A DNA stretch of 64,000 bases, taken from NCBI RefSeq assembly GCF_040822065.1, contig NZ_CP162005.1:3472001-3536000 (forward strand), given 5' to 3'. Of the stretch, positions 61,936 through 64,000 are shown one piece after another. A program made the translations under genes and the position numbers. The DNA is from Pedobacter sp. WC2423. Its GTDB lineage: Bacteria > Bacteroidota > Bacteroidia > Sphingobacteriales > Sphingobacteriaceae. Each line of letters starts with the position of its first letter. The first letter of the stretch is position 1. A model generated the notes under the pieces. The model did not search any database, was not told the origin of the DNA, and saw only the letters and a program-made list of their open reading frames with translations.

Positions 61936-64000
61936 ATGGAATACAGTCACCGGCTGAACGAACTTAAAAGCTTGATTCTCTTAAAATGTGGTATTCGATT
62001 TATTACGCCTGCTGACTGTAAGAGAATCTCAATTGAGATTAGTAAGCATCTTAACAAGAACGTAAGTGAAACGACTATTAAAAGGTTATTTGGTTTCGCT
62101 GTTGTTAAACATAAATTTTCTACGTTCACCCTGACCACCCTTGCTGAATACGTTGACATTGCATCGGTTGATGTAATCAATTTACCACAACCTGGTCATC
62201 CTGCAGACGAATGGAAAAATCTTAAAGATAAAGCTGACAAGATTACTCAGTTCACGTTAAAAACTATAAGAAACCGATCCGGTATCCCCTATGATATTAC
62301 GATCAGCCGAAAATTCGCAGCGTACGATTTTGATGAGTTTTATGCTGGTGATTATATTTTTACCAGCGTAATTTCGCAACCTGGTTATGGGAAGACTATT
62401 TTATTGAGCCATTTAGCAGAAGATCTGTTTTATAAGCAGGATGCTGCGTATAAAGATTCCACCATATTATTTGTTCAGGCCTATAACTTCTTTAGTAAGG
62501 ATCATGCAAATCTTAATATGGAAGATCTGCTCAAGTTGCAGCTGCAATTAGACCCCGCTGAAAATACACTGGAATATATTAATAATATTCAGGTTGCACA
62601 TGGTGGTAAGTTTATTATCATGTTAGATGGATTTGCAGAACTGATTTTAAACAAAGAGGACAAGAACCGTTTATTTGATAATATCATTAACCTGATCTGC
62701 TCGCTGGAAGATTACAAGAATATCAAGTTAATGATGAGCCTGCGTTCTACAACCTGGATGAGGTTTTATGAACGCATCCGCCATTCTTCTTTCCTGAAAT
62801 CGAAATGGTTCCCGGGCAATTACTTTAATCTCCATGAATTGTCCAATGTCCCTCCGCTCACAGAGAAAGAGGTAGACGTGATCATTTCTAAAATCAATTA
62901 CCTGGACAATAAAGAAATCAATCCAAGACTTAAGGCTCATCTGAAATTCCCATTGCATATCCAGCTTTATTATCAGCTTAAAGAAGAAGACCCTGATTTC
63001 AACTATTATACAAACATTACTTTTTATGAGCTGGTTTCCCGTTTCATTCAGGAAAAGATTTACCGCTCAAATTATTATACAGAGAAGATCCTCTTCCTGA
63101 AAAAAATCATTCAGCTTACTGAATATGGAAAACAAACCAATGCAATAGAAAAAGATAGTTTGCTCTCCGAACTATCTGCTTTCAGAAATGCGTATATGGA
63201 ATTACTGACAGATGGTATTTTGATGGAAGAAAAGCGAACAGAGAATGCACACCCAAAAGAATATGTGCGCTTTCTGCATCCGCATTTGTTCGAGTATTTC
63301 CTTTTTGTTGAGATTCTGGAAAAGTTCCACCTCCAGGTAAACATGGACTTCTTCATTTATATCAATACGGAATATGAAGCTAATCAGGTTCGTTTCCAGC
63401 TTTTACAGTGGACTACACGTTTCCTGATTAAAACCGGCAATTTCCACGAGCTCAAATCTGTTTTCAAATTGAACCTGAATAGCTTTGAGAGTAATTACCT
63501 GATTCTGTTCATGGCCGAAGAGATTAAATACAGATCAAAGTTTAATCCCGACATCATCAGAGTACTGGACGAAAATAAGTTTCATGAGATCATCATCTCT
63601 AAACTCATCAATTTCGACTTTATTGATTCCTGCTATAAGGAAGCTGTTGCGGCCTTAATTGATATCGCCAGTAATGACGATCATTTATTGGTCTATAATT
63701 CGATATTAGGGGTTCTTGATGTCATTAAACTTGATAAAGAGGCCATCAAGGCCAGAATAAAAAACATCAGTACCTTGAATGCTGCAGACTGGATGGTCAA
63801 CCCTGTAGAAGCACTTCAAATTATTTATGCAAAGATTAATGCAGAACAACCTGCTGAAAGGAATTTGCTGGATAATATTGAGCGTTTAAGAAATGGTGAT
63901 AACCCTTTTGGGATCATGCCAGAGAATCCTATTGATCCCAGGCAAGGTATTTCTTACCTCCTGATCCTTTACGTGAACCTGTTTACTGGTGATGCCACTT
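61936..64000 (+). CDS. HTH-P-loop NTPase, NACHT/STAND-like (3' end outside window)
   Basis: The frame is open from the ATG at 61936 (in-frame TAG at 61918-61920 just upstream) to the window end, at least 688 aa. Residues about 1-85 form a Bacteroidota-type HTH-like module (CKRISIEISKHLNKNVSETTIKRLFGF, FSTFTLTTLAEYV). A linker leads to an NTPase: Walker A SQPGYGKT (147-154; Ser replaces the first Gly), Walker B FIIMLDGFAE (226-235) and LMMSLRSTTW (265-274), the order and spacing of NACHT domains. The remaining approximately 400 residues are helical and could be a repeat sensor domain. No TM segment is seen. It may be a signalling or immune STAND ATPase, or a regulator of the adhesin operon it faces. 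Confidence 0.85.
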   Translation, partial: MEYSHRLNELKSLILLKCGIRFITPADCKRISIEISKHLNKNVSETTIKRLFGFAVVKHKFSTFTLTTLAEYVDIASVDVINLPQPGHPADEWKNLKDKADKITQFTLKTIRNRSGIPYDITISRKFAAYDFDEFYAGDYIFTSVISQPGYGKTILLSHLAEDLFYKQDAAYKDSTILFVQAYNFFSKDHANLNMEDLLKLQLQLDPAENTLEYINNIQVAHGGKFIIMLDGFAELILNKEDKNRLFDNIINLICSLEDYKNIKLMMSLRSTTWMRFYERIRHSSFLKSKWFPGNYFNLHELSNVPPLTEKEVDVIISKINYLDNKEINPRLKAHLKFPLHIQLYYQLKEEDPDFNYYTNITFYELVSRFIQEKIYRSNYYTEKILFLKKIIQLTEYGKQTNAIEKDSLLSELSAFRNAYMELLTDGILMEEKRTENAHPKEYVRFLHPHLFEYFLFVEILEKFHLQVNMDFFIYINTEYEANQVRFQLLQWTTRFLIKTGNFHELKSVFKLNLNSFESNYLILFMAEEIKYRSKFNPDIIRVLDENKFHEIIISKLINFDFIDSCYKEAVAALIDIASNDDHLLVYNSILGVLDVIKLDKEAIKARIKNISTLNAADWMVNPVEALQIIYAKINAEQPAERNLLDNIERLRNGDNPFGIMPENPIDPRQGISYLLILYVNLFTGDAT

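Overview
The window looks like a chromosomal segment of a Bacteroidota bacterium, most likely a Sphingobacteriaceae member such as Pedobacter (inferred from gene content, not from a database match). The supporting signs are low-to-moderate GC, type IX secretion (T9SS) sorting domains, a PorP/SprF protein next to a giant adhesin, lipoproteins and signal peptides ending in ..AQ, few Shine-Dalgarno sequences, and many TAnnTTTG -7 boxes, the Bacteroidota promoter signature. I see no rRNA, tRNA, CRISPR array, insertion sequence or phage gene. All genes look intact except those cut by the two window ends.

Layout. 1-939: end of an RND efflux permease. 1.0-5.5 kb: a secreted M14/AspA-like protein, dihydrolipoyl dehydrogenase (lpdA), an ArnT-like glycosyltransferase and a GtrA flippase-like protein. 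5.7-12.2 kb: secreted S15/CocE hydrolase, M1 metallopeptidase, a head-GIN (DUF2807) protein, a beta-propeller-like lipoprotein and an outer membrane barrel. 12.3-16.3 kb: sucA-sucB, which with lpdA make up the 2-oxoglutarate dehydrogenase complex. 16.4-21.0 kb: a light/DNA-repair cluster with a CarH/LitR-like MerR regulator (B12-binding fold), a DASH-type cryptochrome and, divergently, a TIGR01777 epimerase overlapping CPD photolyase phrB. 21-23.7 kb: lipoproteins, two of them FKBP prolyl isomerases. 23.8-29.8 kb: a marR-fadN-fadA-fadE beta-oxidation operon with a clear promoter and candidate operator. 30-33.4 kb: an abundant-type OmpA porin and a long-chain acyl-CoA synthetase. 33.4-34.0 kb: a 580-base gap rich in hairpins. 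34-36.3 kb: a small barrel protein and an M61 PDZ peptidase. 36.5-42.9 kb: an RND adaptor-permease-TolC efflux operon followed by an N-acetylglucosamine-kinase-like gene. 43-48.6 kb: GNAT, a lipoprotein, a T9SS-exported subtilisin, GAF, a YqhD-type reductase, a small hypothetical and a single-domain response regulator. 48.6-61.6 kb: an operon with a 3308-residue T9SS type-B adhesin, PorP/SprF, and a PorE-like TPR-PD40-OmpA protein. 61.9-64 kb: a divergent HTH-plus-P-loop NTPase (NACHT/STAND-like), cut by the window end.

The best candidates for undescribed biology are (1) the MerR-B12/cryptochrome/photolyase cluster, whose regulator keeps most cobalamin residues but has Gln where CarH has its photo-switching upper-ligand His; (2) the HTH-NACHT-like NTPase facing the adhesin operon; (3) a repeated ~150-residue domain in the adhesin, apparently in five copies; and (4) the unexplained palindromes at 33.4-33.8 kb and 5.6 kb. 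Coordinates and residue numbers were worked out by hand.
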